A program made the position numbers and the translations under genes. The notes under the pieces were generated by a model. That model made no database searches, had not been told where the DNA came from, and worked only from the letters and a program-made list of their open reading frames with translations. From positions 1 to 5,624 of the forward strand of contig CALZMS010000084.1 of the NCBI GenBank assembly GCA_945788595.1: a DNA stretch of 5,624 nt, given 5' to 3'. The DNA comes from an uncultured Lachnospiraceae bacterium (lineage in GTDB: Bacteria > Bacillota > Clostridia > Lachnospirales > Lachnospiraceae). This document shows, piece after piece, positions 1-5,624 of the stretch (positions are counted from its first letter, which is position 1; each line of letters begins with the position of its first letter).

Positions 1-285
1 GATTACAGCTTTCTGGAAGGTTTTGGTGATCCGCAGTCTACGTTGGCCGCTTTAAGTGAGCGGGCTTTCGTGACAGCTCTTGACGGAGGATGTACTTCTC
101 CCATAGCTGCTCACGCGACGATTCAGGGAAACCAGATCTTTTTGCAGGGTCTGTATTTTGATGAGGCAACAGAAGCCTGGAATACAGGTACACTGGCCGG
201 TTCTGTGGACGAGCCGGAAAAACTGGGCTGTGAACTGGCTGAAAAGCTGAAAAACAGTTTATACGATAAAACCGAGCCGGGAAAG
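1..285 (+). other. HemC C-terminal domain (partial) within the fusion
   Basis: This is the last domain of porphobilinogen deaminase, which carries the covalent dipyrromethane primer. The visible part begins just before the ERAF...LDGGC block, and the cofactor Cys codon is at 91-93. The usual small strand-rich fold follows and ends with a helix (LGCELAEKLK) that normally closes HemC. The catalytic domains 1 and 2 would lie upstream, so their integrity cannot be judged from this window. Confidence 0.88.
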
Positions 286-1779
286 GTATTCCTGGTGGGG
301 GCAGGTCCTGGAGATGTGGGGCTTCTGACACTAAAAGCAAAACAGCTGATCGAGACGGCAGATGTGATCGTCTATGACAGTCTGGTAGGGGACGGTGTAC
401 TGAGCCTGATTCCGGAGACCACCCGCAGCATTAATGTGGGTAAGCGTTCCGGTCACCATATCAAGCCTCAGTATGAGACAAACCGCCTTCTTCTGGAAGA
501 GGCTGAAAAAGGCCATACGGTGGTACGTTTGAAGGGCGGAGATCCCTTCATGTTTGGCCGCGGCGGCGAGGAGCTGGAGCTTCTGACGCTGAATCATATC
601 CCGTTTGAAGTTGTGCCGGGAATCACCTCTCCGCTGGCCGTACCGGCTTACAATGGCATTCCGGTGACGCACAGGGATTTCTGTTCTTCCCTGCATATCA
701 TTACCGGTCATAAGAGAGCAGGACAGGTATTTACCTGTGATTTTGAGGCTTTGAAACGTACCGGAGGCACACTAGTATTTCTGATGGGAATCACGGCACT
801 GGAAGATATCTGTAATGGACTTTTAGGTGCAGGTATGGATCCGGATATGCCGGCAGCAGTGCTGCAGCAGGGAACTACAGCAGGGCAGAAGAGGGTCGTG
901 GCTACGCTGTCAACCTTAAAACAGGAGGTTGACCGTCAGGGTATAGAAACACCTGCCATTATCGTGGTGGGTAAGGTATGCGCTCTTGCAGACCGTTTTG
1001 CCTGGTATGAAAAGCTTCCGCTTTCCGGCATGAAACTGGTCGTTACAAGACCGCGGGATCTGATCTCTCAGATGGCCATGAAGCTTCGCAAACTCGGCGC
1101 GGAGGTGCTGGAACTTCCGGCAATCTGTACACAGCCTGTTTTAGATAATCAGAAGCTCAAAGAGGCTCTGGATGTGCTGGATACCTACCAGTGGATCGCA
1201 TTTACCAGTCCCACCGGTGTAAAGGTATTCTTCGAGGAGCTGAAAAAATACGGAAAAGATATCCGTGCCCTTGGTTCTGTAAAGATTGCTTCCATAGGTA
1301 AGGGAACATCTCGAGAGCTGGAAAAATTTGGTCTCTATCCGGATCTTATCCCGGAGGTGTTCGATGGTGAACATCTGGGACAGAAGCTGGCAGAAGAGGC
1401 CGCTAAAGGAGATCACATTCTGATCCCCAGAGCGGATATCGGCAATCACGAGATCATCGCCGAGCTGGAAAAAGGAAAAAATCTGACAGTGACGGACGTT
1501 TCCACATATACGACTACGTATACGGTATCCGGCATTCTTGATCAGAAGAGTATTTTTGAGAGCGGCAAGAGGGTAATGGCGGTATTTACCAGTGCTTCCA
1601 CAGTAAAAGGTTTTGCCAGCGCCTGCCCGGATCTTGATTATACGAAGGTTCAGGCGGCCTGCATCGGACGCCAGACTGCAGCCGCAGCCAGCGCCCTTGG
1701 TATGCAGATCTATACCGCAAAAGAAGCTTCTATGGACAGTCTTGTGGAGCTGATCTGTGAGGTGGCAGCCAAAAACTGA
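1..1779 (+). CDS. HemC-CobA-HemD fusion protein, 5' end missing (hydroxymethylbilane synthase tail / uroporphyrinogen-III C-methyltransferase / uroporphyrinogen-III synthase)
   Basis: This cytoplasmic enzyme would build the linear tetrapyrrole, close it to uroporphyrinogen III and methylate that with SAM to precorrin-2. The frame is open from base 1, and 592 residues are visible (numbered here from base 1). Residues 1-95 are the HemC C-terminal domain, with the ERAF...LDGGC signature; Cys31 is the expected dipyrromethane cofactor attachment site. Residues 96-340 are a complete SUMT: VGAGPGD (99-105), RLKGGDPF.FGRGGEE (176-191), VVPGITS (204-210) and GIPVTHR (219-225). Residues 344-592 are a complete HemD: VVTRP (347-351), FTSPTGV (401-407), FTSASTV (529-535) and IGRQT (555-559). 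No stop or restart separates the domains, and the HemC-SUMT linker is only about ten residues. The TTG at 43 lies inside the HemC domain and is not the start. TGA is followed at once by an in-frame TAA. CobA-HemD fusions are known in clostridia; the HemC part is what the frame adds here. Confidence 0.93.
   Translation, partial: DYSFLEGFGDPQSTLAALSERAFVTALDGGCTSPIAAHATIQGNQIFLQGLYFDEATEAWNTGTLAGSVDEPEKLGCELAEKLKNSLYDKTEPGKVFLVGAGPGDVGLLTLKAKQLIETADVIVYDSLVGDGVLSLIPETTRSINVGKRSGHHIKPQYETNRLLLEEAEKGHTVVRLKGGDPFMFGRGGEELELLTLNHIPFEVVPGITSPLAVPAYNGIPVTHRDFCSSLHIITGHKRAGQVFTCDFEALKRTGGTLVFLMGITALEDICNGLLGAGMDPDMPAAVLQQGTTAGQKRVVATLSTLKQEVDRQGIETPAIIVVGKVCALADRFAWYEKLPLSGMKLVVTRPRDLISQMAMKLRKLGAEVLELPAICTQPVLDNQKLKEALDVLDTYQWIAFTSPTGVKVFFEELKKYGKDIRALGSVKIASIGKGTSRELEKFGLYPDLIPEVFDGEHLGQKLAEEAAKGDHILIPRADIGNHEIIAELEKGKNLTVTDVSTYTTTYTVSGILDQKSIFESGKRVMAVFTSASTVKGFASACPDLDYTKVQAACIGRQTAAAASALGMQIYTAKEASMDSLVELICEVAAKN
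286..1029 (+). other. CobA / SUMT domain within the fusion
   Basis: This domain methylates uroporphyrinogen III at C2 and C7 with S-adenosylmethionine. All the family blocks are present in order: the N-terminal VGAGPGD loop, the RLKGGDPF.FGRGGEE block, VVPGITS, GIPVTHR, then ITGH and the C-terminal PAIIVVGKV strand. At about 248 residues including the linker, it is the size of stand-alone CobA. One small oddity is Val where Pro often follows GPGD. An active enzyme is expected. Confidence 0.92.
1030..1776 (+). other. HemD (uroporphyrinogen-III synthase) domain within the fusion
   Basis: This domain closes hydroxymethylbilane with inversion of ring D. HemD is a poorly conserved family, but its landmarks are here: a KLVVTRPRD start, an LGAEVLELPAI strand, FTSPTGV in the first half, and FTSASTV plus the C-terminal IGRQTAAAA segment in the second. 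About 249 residues is normal for the family. It follows the SUMT domain directly, the order known from clostridial CobA-HemD fusions. Confidence 0.88.
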
Positions 1780-1836
1780 TAAACAAAAGGTATATTACCG
1801 GTCAGAACAGACCGTTAAAGAAAGAAGGAATAGAAA

Positions 1837-2820
1837 ATGGATCTACTGAAAAGACCGAGACGTCTTCGCGGCGGACAGCTGATCCGCAGTATGGTGCGGG
1901 AGACAAGAGTTGATAAAGCGTCTTTGATTTATCCGATGTTTGTTATGGATGGAACCAATAAGGTGGAAGAGATCGCTTCCATGCCGGGACAGTTCCGTTA
2001 TACCGTGGACCGTATGGGCGAGGAACTGGAGCGTCTGATCACTGCAGGTGTAAGCAGTGTCATGCTGTTTGGTATTCCGGCTGTTAAGGATGCCATGGGT
2101 TCCCAGGCCTATGCGGAGAATGGTATCGTGCAGCGGGCGCTTCGTTATGCAAAAGAGCATTATCCTCAGCTGTATTATATTACGGATGTGTGTATGTGTG
2201 AGTATACTTCTCACGGTCACTGCGGTGTACTCTGCGGTCATGATGTGGAAAATGACGCTACACTGGATCTTCTGTCAAAAACAGCTCTGAGCCACGTACA
2301 GGCAGGGGCAGATATGGTGGCACCGTCCGATATGATGGATGGCCGTATTCTTGCCATCAGAAATCGTCTGGATGAGAATGGTTTTAAGGAAGTGCCAATC
2401 ATGTCTTATGCGGTAAAATATGCTTCTGCATTCTACGGTCCCTTCCGTGACGCGGCAGGCAGTGCTCCCTCCTTTGGAGATCGCAAATCATATCAGATGG
2501 ATCCTCACAATTCCCGTGAAGGCGTCAAAGAAGCTCTGCTAGACGTGGAGGAAGGTGCAGATATTATCATGGTCAAACCGGCCATGAATTATCTCGATAT
2601 GATCACAAAAGTTAAAGATGTGACGAATGTACCCATCGCAGCCTACTCCACCAGCGCGGAATACGCTATGGTTAAGGCTGCTGCCCAGATGAAATGGGTG
2701 GATGAGGAACGTATCATGTGCGAGATGGCGGTAAGTGCTTACCGTGCCGGAGCACAGATTTATCTGACCTATTACGCAAAAGAACTGGCTAAATGTATAG
2801 AGGAAGGAAAGATAGGATGA
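1837..2820 (+). CDS. hemB: Porphobilinogen synthase (5-aminolevulinate dehydratase), zinc type
   Basis: HemB condenses two 5-aminolevulinate molecules into porphobilinogen in the cytoplasm, normally as a homo-octamer. The product is 327 residues, the usual length, and is clear from end to end. LKRPRRLR, MVRET and IYPMFV open the protein. The metal-site cysteines are Cys119, Cys121 and Cys129 in DVCMCEYTSHGHCG, so a zinc-dependent enzyme is inferred. The two active-site lysines are Lys194 (MSYAVKYASAFYGPFRDAA) and the Schiff-base Lys247 (IMVKPA). The C-terminal part differs slightly from the usual pattern, reading STSAEYAM where SGEY is typical. AGAAGGA at 1823-1829 lies seven bases before the ATG. 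The gene follows the fusion gene by 57 bases and overlaps hemL, so it is almost certainly in the same operon. Confidence 0.97.
   Translation: MDLLKRPRRLRGGQLIRSMVRETRVDKASLIYPMFVMDGTNKVEEIASMPGQFRYTVDRMGEELERLITAGVSSVMLFGIPAVKDAMGSQAYAENGIVQRALRYAKEHYPQLYYITDVCMCEYTSHGHCGVLCGHDVENDATLDLLSKTALSHVQAGADMVAPSDMMDGRILAIRNRLDENGFKEVPIMSYAVKYASAFYGPFRDAAGSAPSFGDRKSYQMDPHNSREGVKEALLDVEEGADIIMVKPAMNYLDMITKVKDVTNVPIAAYSTSAEYAMVKAAAQMKWVDEERIMCEMAVSAYRAGAQIYLTYYAKELAKCIEEGKIG
2799..2807 (+). promoter_or_regulatory. Ribosome binding site for hemL, inside the hemB 3' end
   Basis: AGAGGAAGG lies nine bases before the ATG at 2817 and inside the last codons of hemB. It supports 2817 over the ATG at 2793, which comes before this site and has no comparable purine run in front of it. 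Together with the ATGA overlap it allows re-initiation by ribosomes finishing hemB. Confidence 0.8.
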
Positions 2821-4109
2821 CAGAAACAACAAAATCAGAAGCATTATTTGAAAGAGCAGTGAAGGTGATCCCGGGCGGTGTCAACAGCCCAGTTCGCGCT
2901 TACGGTTCAGTGGGTATGAATCCCCGGTTTATCCAGGGCGCTGACGGCGCGTATGTATTTGACGCTGACGGCAACAAATATATCGATTATATCGGCTCCT
3001 GGGGACCGATGATCCTAGGGCATAATAACAAAGAAGTTCTGGACGCGGTGACCCGTGCCTGCCAGCATGGTCTCAGCTTTGGTGCTGCTACAGCCATTGA
3101 GGTAGAGATGGCAGAATTTATCTGTGAGCATGTCAAAGGCATGGATATGGTCCGTATGGTAAACTCCGGTACTGAAGCCGTTATGAGTGCTATCCGCGCT
3201 GCCAGAGGCTATACCAGAAGAAATAAGATCATCAAATTTGCAGGATGCTATCACGGCCATTCCGACGCTATGCTGGTAAAAGCCGGCAGCGGTGTCATGA
3301 CTGCGGGTATTCCGGACAGTGCCGGTGTTCCGGCGGGCTGCACTGAGGATACCATGACAGCTGTATACAACGATATGGATAGTGTAAGAGCCATTTTTGA
3401 CCAGTATCCGGAGCAGATCGCAGCCGTGATCGTTGAGCCGGTGGCTGCCAATATGGGTATTGTTATCCCGGAGAAAAATTTCCTGCATGATCTGCAGGCA
3501 CTGTGCAAGAGCCAGGGCACCGTGTTTATCATGGATGAGGTCATCACCGGCTTCCGTATGGGCTTTGGCGGTGCGGCAGAGTATTTTGACCTGGATCCGG
3601 ATCTTCGTACTTACGGCAAGATCATTGGCGCCGGTATGCCGGTGGGCGCTTACGGCGGTAAGCGAGAGATTATGGAAATGGTGGCTCCTGTGGGCCCGGT
3701 TTACCAGGCCGGTACCTTAAGCGGCAATCCCGTAGCTATGGCTGCAGGTCTGACCCAGTTAAAGATACTTTACAATGATCCGTCTATCTATGCGCATATG
3801 GCTGACACTGCGAAAAATCTGTTTGAAGGTATGAAAGGTCTGCTGAACAAATACGAAAAATCCTATACGCTGAATTACATTGCGTCTCTTGGCTGCATGT
3901 ACTTTACCGAAAATGATGTAAAGAACTATGAGCAGGCAAAAACCTCCGATACGAAGGCTTTCAGCGAGTATTTCCGCTATATGATCAATCATTGTATCCA
4001 TCTGGGACCGTCTCAGTTCGAGGCAGTGTTTGTATCCAACGCGCATAATGAAGATACTACAGAACAGACGCTGAAAGTCTTCGAGGGATGGCTTGAAGGC
4101 AGAGAATAA
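2817..4109 (+). CDS. hemL: Glutamate-1-semialdehyde 2,1-aminomutase
   Basis: HemL is a PLP enzyme that converts glutamate-1-semialdehyde to 5-aminolevulinate, the second step of the C5 pathway. The product is 430 residues from the ATG at 2817, the normal family length. The N-terminus SEALFERAVKVIPGGVNSPVRA is diagnostic. Further marks are GSWGPMILGH (60-69), NSGTEA (116-121), CYHGHSD (144-150), the PLP-binding DEVITGF with Asp240, and the Schiff-base lysine Lys268 in TYGKIIGAGMPVGAYGG. The late LGPSQFEA.FVS.AH block is also present. The start overlaps the hemB stop as ATGA, which suggests translational coupling. An upstream in-frame ATG at 2793 would add eight residues not found in the family. 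The gene's presence implies the tRNA-glutamate route, so hemA should be nearby outside the window. Confidence 0.97.
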   Translation: MTETTKSEALFERAVKVIPGGVNSPVRAYGSVGMNPRFIQGADGAYVFDADGNKYIDYIGSWGPMILGHNNKEVLDAVTRACQHGLSFGAATAIEVEMAEFICEHVKGMDMVRMVNSGTEAVMSAIRAARGYTRRNKIIKFAGCYHGHSDAMLVKAGSGVMTAGIPDSAGVPAGCTEDTMTAVYNDMDSVRAIFDQYPEQIAAVIVEPVAANMGIVIPEKNFLHDLQALCKSQGTVFIMDEVITGFRMGFGGAAEYFDLDPDLRTYGKIIGAGMPVGAYGGKREIMEMVAPVGPVYQAGTLSGNPVAMAAGLTQLKILYNDPSIYAHMADTAKNLFEGMKGLLNKYEKSYTLNYIASLGCMYFTENDVKNYEQAKTSDTKAFSEYFRYMINHCIHLGPSQFEAVFVSNAHNEDTTEQTLKVFEGWLEGRE

Positions 4110-4115
4110 ATCAGC

Positions 4116-4175
4116 ATATCTGTGAAGGCAAATCACAGATAGCCAATATATCTGTAAAAGCCTCTGAACAGATAT
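4116..4175 (+). repeat. Two tandem, similar inverted repeats (TATCTGT...ACAGATA twice)
   Basis: The first dyad pairs 4117-4125 with 4133-4141: nine perfect base pairs around a seven-base loop. The second pairs 4148-4155 with 4168-4175: eight pairs around a twelve-base loop. The left arms are identical (ATATCTGT at 4116-4123 and 4148-4155). The right arms share ACAGATA. The four arms alternate, so the middle two (4135-4141 and 4149-4155) or the outer two (4116-4123 and 4168-4175) could also pair. The dyad centres are about 32 bases apart, close to three helical turns. Whether these act as RNA hairpins or DNA operators is not settled by the sequence. Confidence 0.8.
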
Positions 4176-4180
4176 TTCTT
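4148..4180 (+). terminator. Possible weak intrinsic terminator after hemL
   Basis: The second inverted repeat (ATATCTGT / ACAGATAT) is followed by TTCTT. The stem is A+T-rich, the loop is twelve bases, and the T-run is short and broken by a C, so termination would be weak. It is the only hairpin in the gap followed by any T-run; the stronger dyad at 4117-4141 has no T-tract after it. Partial read-through into alaS is possible. Confidence 0.35.
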
Positions 4181-4185
4181 GCGCT

Positions 4186-4215
4186 TTAAGCTCTGTTTTG
4201 TTAGTATGGTAGAAT
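4186..4215 (+). promoter_or_regulatory. Candidate sigma-A promoter for alaS with an extended -10
   Basis: TAGAAT at 4210-4215 matches the -10 consensus at five of six positions and is preceded by TGG, giving an extended -10 (TGnTAGAAT). A poor -35, TTAAGC at 4186-4191, sits 18 bases upstream. Transcription would begin near 4222, leaving a leader of about 80 bases before the alaS GTG. The -10 lies between the arms of an inverted repeat (4188-4195 and 4218-4225), which could serve as an operator. This is the best promoter-like sequence in the gap but is unproven. Confidence 0.5.
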
Positions 4216-4225
4216 GTCAGAGCTT
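4188..4225 (+). repeat. Inverted repeat flanking the alaS -10 element
   Basis: AAGCTCTG (4188-4195) and CAGAGCTT (4218-4225) are perfect eight-base complements separated by 22 bases that contain the extended -10. The left arm overlaps the putative -35 region and the right arm the putative transcription start. The wide spacing suits a protein-binding dyad or a loose RNA hairpin in read-through transcripts. Chance similarity cannot be excluded. Confidence 0.55.
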
Positions 4226-4287
4226 TAAGAGAGAAAAAAAGCTGTGGAAGACAGTATAACAGCTGTCGACAGAACGATTTCACACAC

Positions 4288-4294
4288 GAGGAGG
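4288..4294 (+). promoter_or_regulatory. Ribosome binding site for alaS, fixing a GTG start
   Basis: GAGGAGG is a near-perfect Shine-Dalgarno sequence eight bases before the GTG at 4303. The next in-frame ATG (4336) has no such site and would remove the conserved N-terminal YGVNELR segment, so GTG is the start. Confidence 0.88.
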
Positions 4295-4302
4295 AAAATA
4301 TC

Positions 4303-5624
4303 GTGAAAAAATATGGAGTAAACGAACTTCGTAAGATGTATCTGGATTTCTTTGAATCCAAGGGACATCTGGTAATGAAAAGTTTTTCCCTGATCCCGCA
4401 GAACGATAAGAGTCTTCTGCTGATCAACGCAGGTATGGCACCGTTAAAACCGTATTTTACCGGCGCTGAGATTCCGCCGAGAAGAAGAGTGGCTACCTGC
4501 CAGAAATGTATCCGTACCGGTGATATTGAGAATGTAGGTAAGACAGCCCGCCACGGTACATTCTTTGAGATGCTGGGTAACTTCTCTTTTGGAGATTACT
4601 TTAAACACGAGGCAATTGCCTGGTCCTGGGAATTTCTGACAGAGGTTGTGGGTCTGGATCCCGACCGTCTGTATCCGTCCGTATATCTGGAGGATGACGA
4701 GGCTTTTGATATCTGGAACAAGGAGATCGGTATCCCGGCAGAACGGATCTTCCGTTTTGGTAAGGAAGATAACTTCTGGGAGCACGGTGCAGGTCCCTGC
4801 GGTCCCTGTTCTGAAATCTATTATGACCGTGGAGAAAAATACGGCTGCGGCAAACCGGGCTGTACGGTAGGCTGTGACTGTGACCGTTACATGGAGATCT
4901 GGAACAATGTATTTACCCAGTTCGAGAATGACGGCAACGGCAACTACGAGACACTGAAAAATAAAAACATCGATACTGGTATGGGTCTGGAGCGTCTGGC
5001 CAGCGTCGTGCAGGATGTGGATTCCATTTTTGACGTGGATACCATCTGTGCTCTGAGAAACAGAGTCTGCGAGATGTGTCATAAGAGCTACGAGGAAAAC
5101 TATAATGATGATGTTTCCATCCGTCTGATCACTGACCATATCCGTTCCGCCACCTTTATGATCTCTGACGGTATCATGCCGACCAACGAAGGCCGCGGCT
5201 ACGTTCTGCGTCGTCTGATCCGTCGTGCTGCCCGTCACGGAAGACTGCTGGGTATTGAAGGTAATTTCCTGGCTGACTTAAGTGCCACTGTGATCGAAGG
5301 ATCCAAAGACGGTTATCCGGAGCTGGAAGAGAAAAAGGAATTTATCTTTAAGGTACTGACCAACGAAGAGAAACAGTTCAATAAGACCATCGATCAGGGT
5401 CTGTCCATTTTAAACGATATGGAGGCTGATCTGGAAGCAAAAGGCGAAAAGACTCTGGCAGGAGCAGATGCCTTCAAGCTGTACGACACCTATGGATTCC
5501 CGCTGGATCTGACTAAGGAGATCCTGGAAGAGAAGGGTTACACCATCGATGAAGAAGGTTTTAAGGCCGAAATGCAGGTACAGAGAGAACGTGCAAGAAG
5601 CAGCCGTGAGACCAGCAACTACAT
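4303..5624 (+). CDS. alaS: Alanyl-tRNA synthetase, N-terminal half (3' end beyond window)
   Basis: AlaS charges tRNA-Ala with alanine in the cytoplasm. From the GTG start, 440 residues are visible, about half of the usual 870-880, and the frame is open to the right edge. The class II catalytic core is complete: VNELR...FFESKGH at the N-terminus, [12 protein letters not shown] (41-52), the motif 2 region [20 protein letters not shown] (81-100), [10 protein letters not shown] (198-207), and motif 3 [12 protein letters not shown] (224-235). The tRNA-recognition part follows, with [13 protein letters not shown] (278-290), [23 protein letters not shown] (295-317) and [11 protein letters not shown] (394-404). 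The editing and C-terminal domains lie outside the window. A short cysteine-rich insert (Cys182, 187, 191 and 193) sits before DRYMEIWN, as I recall from other clostridial AlaS proteins. The gene is separated from hemL by 193 bases and is unrelated to tetrapyrrole synthesis. Confidence 0.96.
   Translation, partial: MKKYGVNELRKMYLDFFESKGHLVMKSFSLIPQNDKSLLLINAGMAPLKPYFTGAEIPPRRRVATCQKCIRTGDIENVGKTARHGTFFEMLGNFSFGDYFKHEAIAWSWEFLTEVVGLDPDRLYPSVYLEDDEAFDIWNKEIGIPAERIFRFGKEDNFWEHGAGPCGPCSEIYYDRGEKYGCGKPGCTVGCDCDRYMEIWNNVFTQFENDGNGNYETLKNKNIDTGMGLERLASVVQDVDSIFDVDTICALRNRVCEMCHKSYEENYNDDVSIRLITDHIRSATFMISDGIMPTNEGRGYVLRRLIRRAARHGRLLGIEGNFLADLSATVIEGSKDGYPELEEKKEFIFKVLTNEEKQFNKTIDQGLSILNDMEADLEAKGEKTLAGADAFKLYDTYGFPLDLTKEILEEKGYTIDEEGFKAEMQVQRERARSSRETSNY

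Noticed and set aside
43..45. TTG as the start of the CobA-HemD protein
   Set aside because: It lies inside the conserved HemC domain, fourteen codons upstream are open in the same frame and read as HemC-like sequence, and there is no Shine-Dalgarno sequence before it.
1796..1817. Small hairpin between the fusion gene and hemB (CGGTC / GACCG)
   Set aside because: There are only five continuous pairs, a mismatch and two more A-T pairs, with no T-run after it. It is too weak to call a terminator or regulator.
2057..2290. 77-codon open frame within hemB on the + strand
   Set aside because: It is wholly nested in a clearly real hemB in another frame and has no recognisable product.
2793..2795. 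ATG as the hemL start
   Set aside because: It adds eight residues unlike the family and precedes the strong ribosome site at 2799-2807; the ATG at 2817 fits both.
4110..4302. T-box or other known riboswitch before alaS
   Set aside because: I found no T-box consensus sequence and the gap is shorter than a normal T-box leader; no cobalamin-riboswitch-like B12-box was seen either.
3759..4427. 222-codon open frame on the minus strand across the hemL-alaS gap
   Set aside because: Most of it is antisense to hemL and alaS, the product is low-quality sequence with no recognisable domain, and I saw no convincing start signal.
4444..5238. 264-codon open frame on the minus strand opposite alaS
   Set aside because: It is a shadow of a strongly conserved coding frame; its His/Thr/Val-rich product resembles no family I recognise.

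Overview
The window is 5,624 bases of a Gram-positive, anaerobe-type chromosome, and every gene reads on the + strand. G+C is near one half by eye, Shine-Dalgarno sequences are strong (AGAAGGA, GAGGAAGG, GAGGAGG), and the protein sequences look clostridial. The HemB C-terminus, the cysteine-rich insert in AlaS and the CobA-HemD fusion all fit Clostridia, most likely Lachnospiraceae. That assignment comes from remembered family sequences, not a database search.

Layout. (1) Positions 1-1779 hold the 3' part of a multidomain tetrapyrrole gene, already open at base 1. It contains the cofactor-bearing tail of hydroxymethylbilane synthase (HemC), a complete uroporphyrinogen-III C-methyltransferase (CobA/SUMT) and a complete uroporphyrinogen-III synthase (HemD) in one uninterrupted frame. 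(2) After 57 bases comes hemB (1837-2820), a zinc-type porphobilinogen synthase. (3) hemL (2817-4109), glutamate-1-semialdehyde aminotransferase, overlaps hemB by ATGA. (4) A 193-base gap (4110-4302) holds two similar inverted repeats, a candidate promoter and a short leader. (5) The 5' half of alaS (4303 to the right edge) starts at GTG.

How they work together. HemL makes 5-aminolevulinate, HemB condenses two of these to porphobilinogen, and HemC builds the linear tetrapyrrole. HemD closes it to uroporphyrinogen III, and CobA methylates that to precorrin-2, the entry to siroheme and cobalamin. A methyltransferase built into the ring-making enzyme suggests the operon supplies corrinoid or siroheme rather than heme. 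Glutamyl-tRNA reductase (hemA) and the rest of hemC would be expected just upstream of the window. AlaS is a housekeeping enzyme that probably forms a separate transcription unit.

I see no mobile element, CRISPR array, tRNA or rRNA gene. No wholly new system is evident. The points most worth a second look are the triple-domain fusion and the repeat-rich hemL-alaS spacer.
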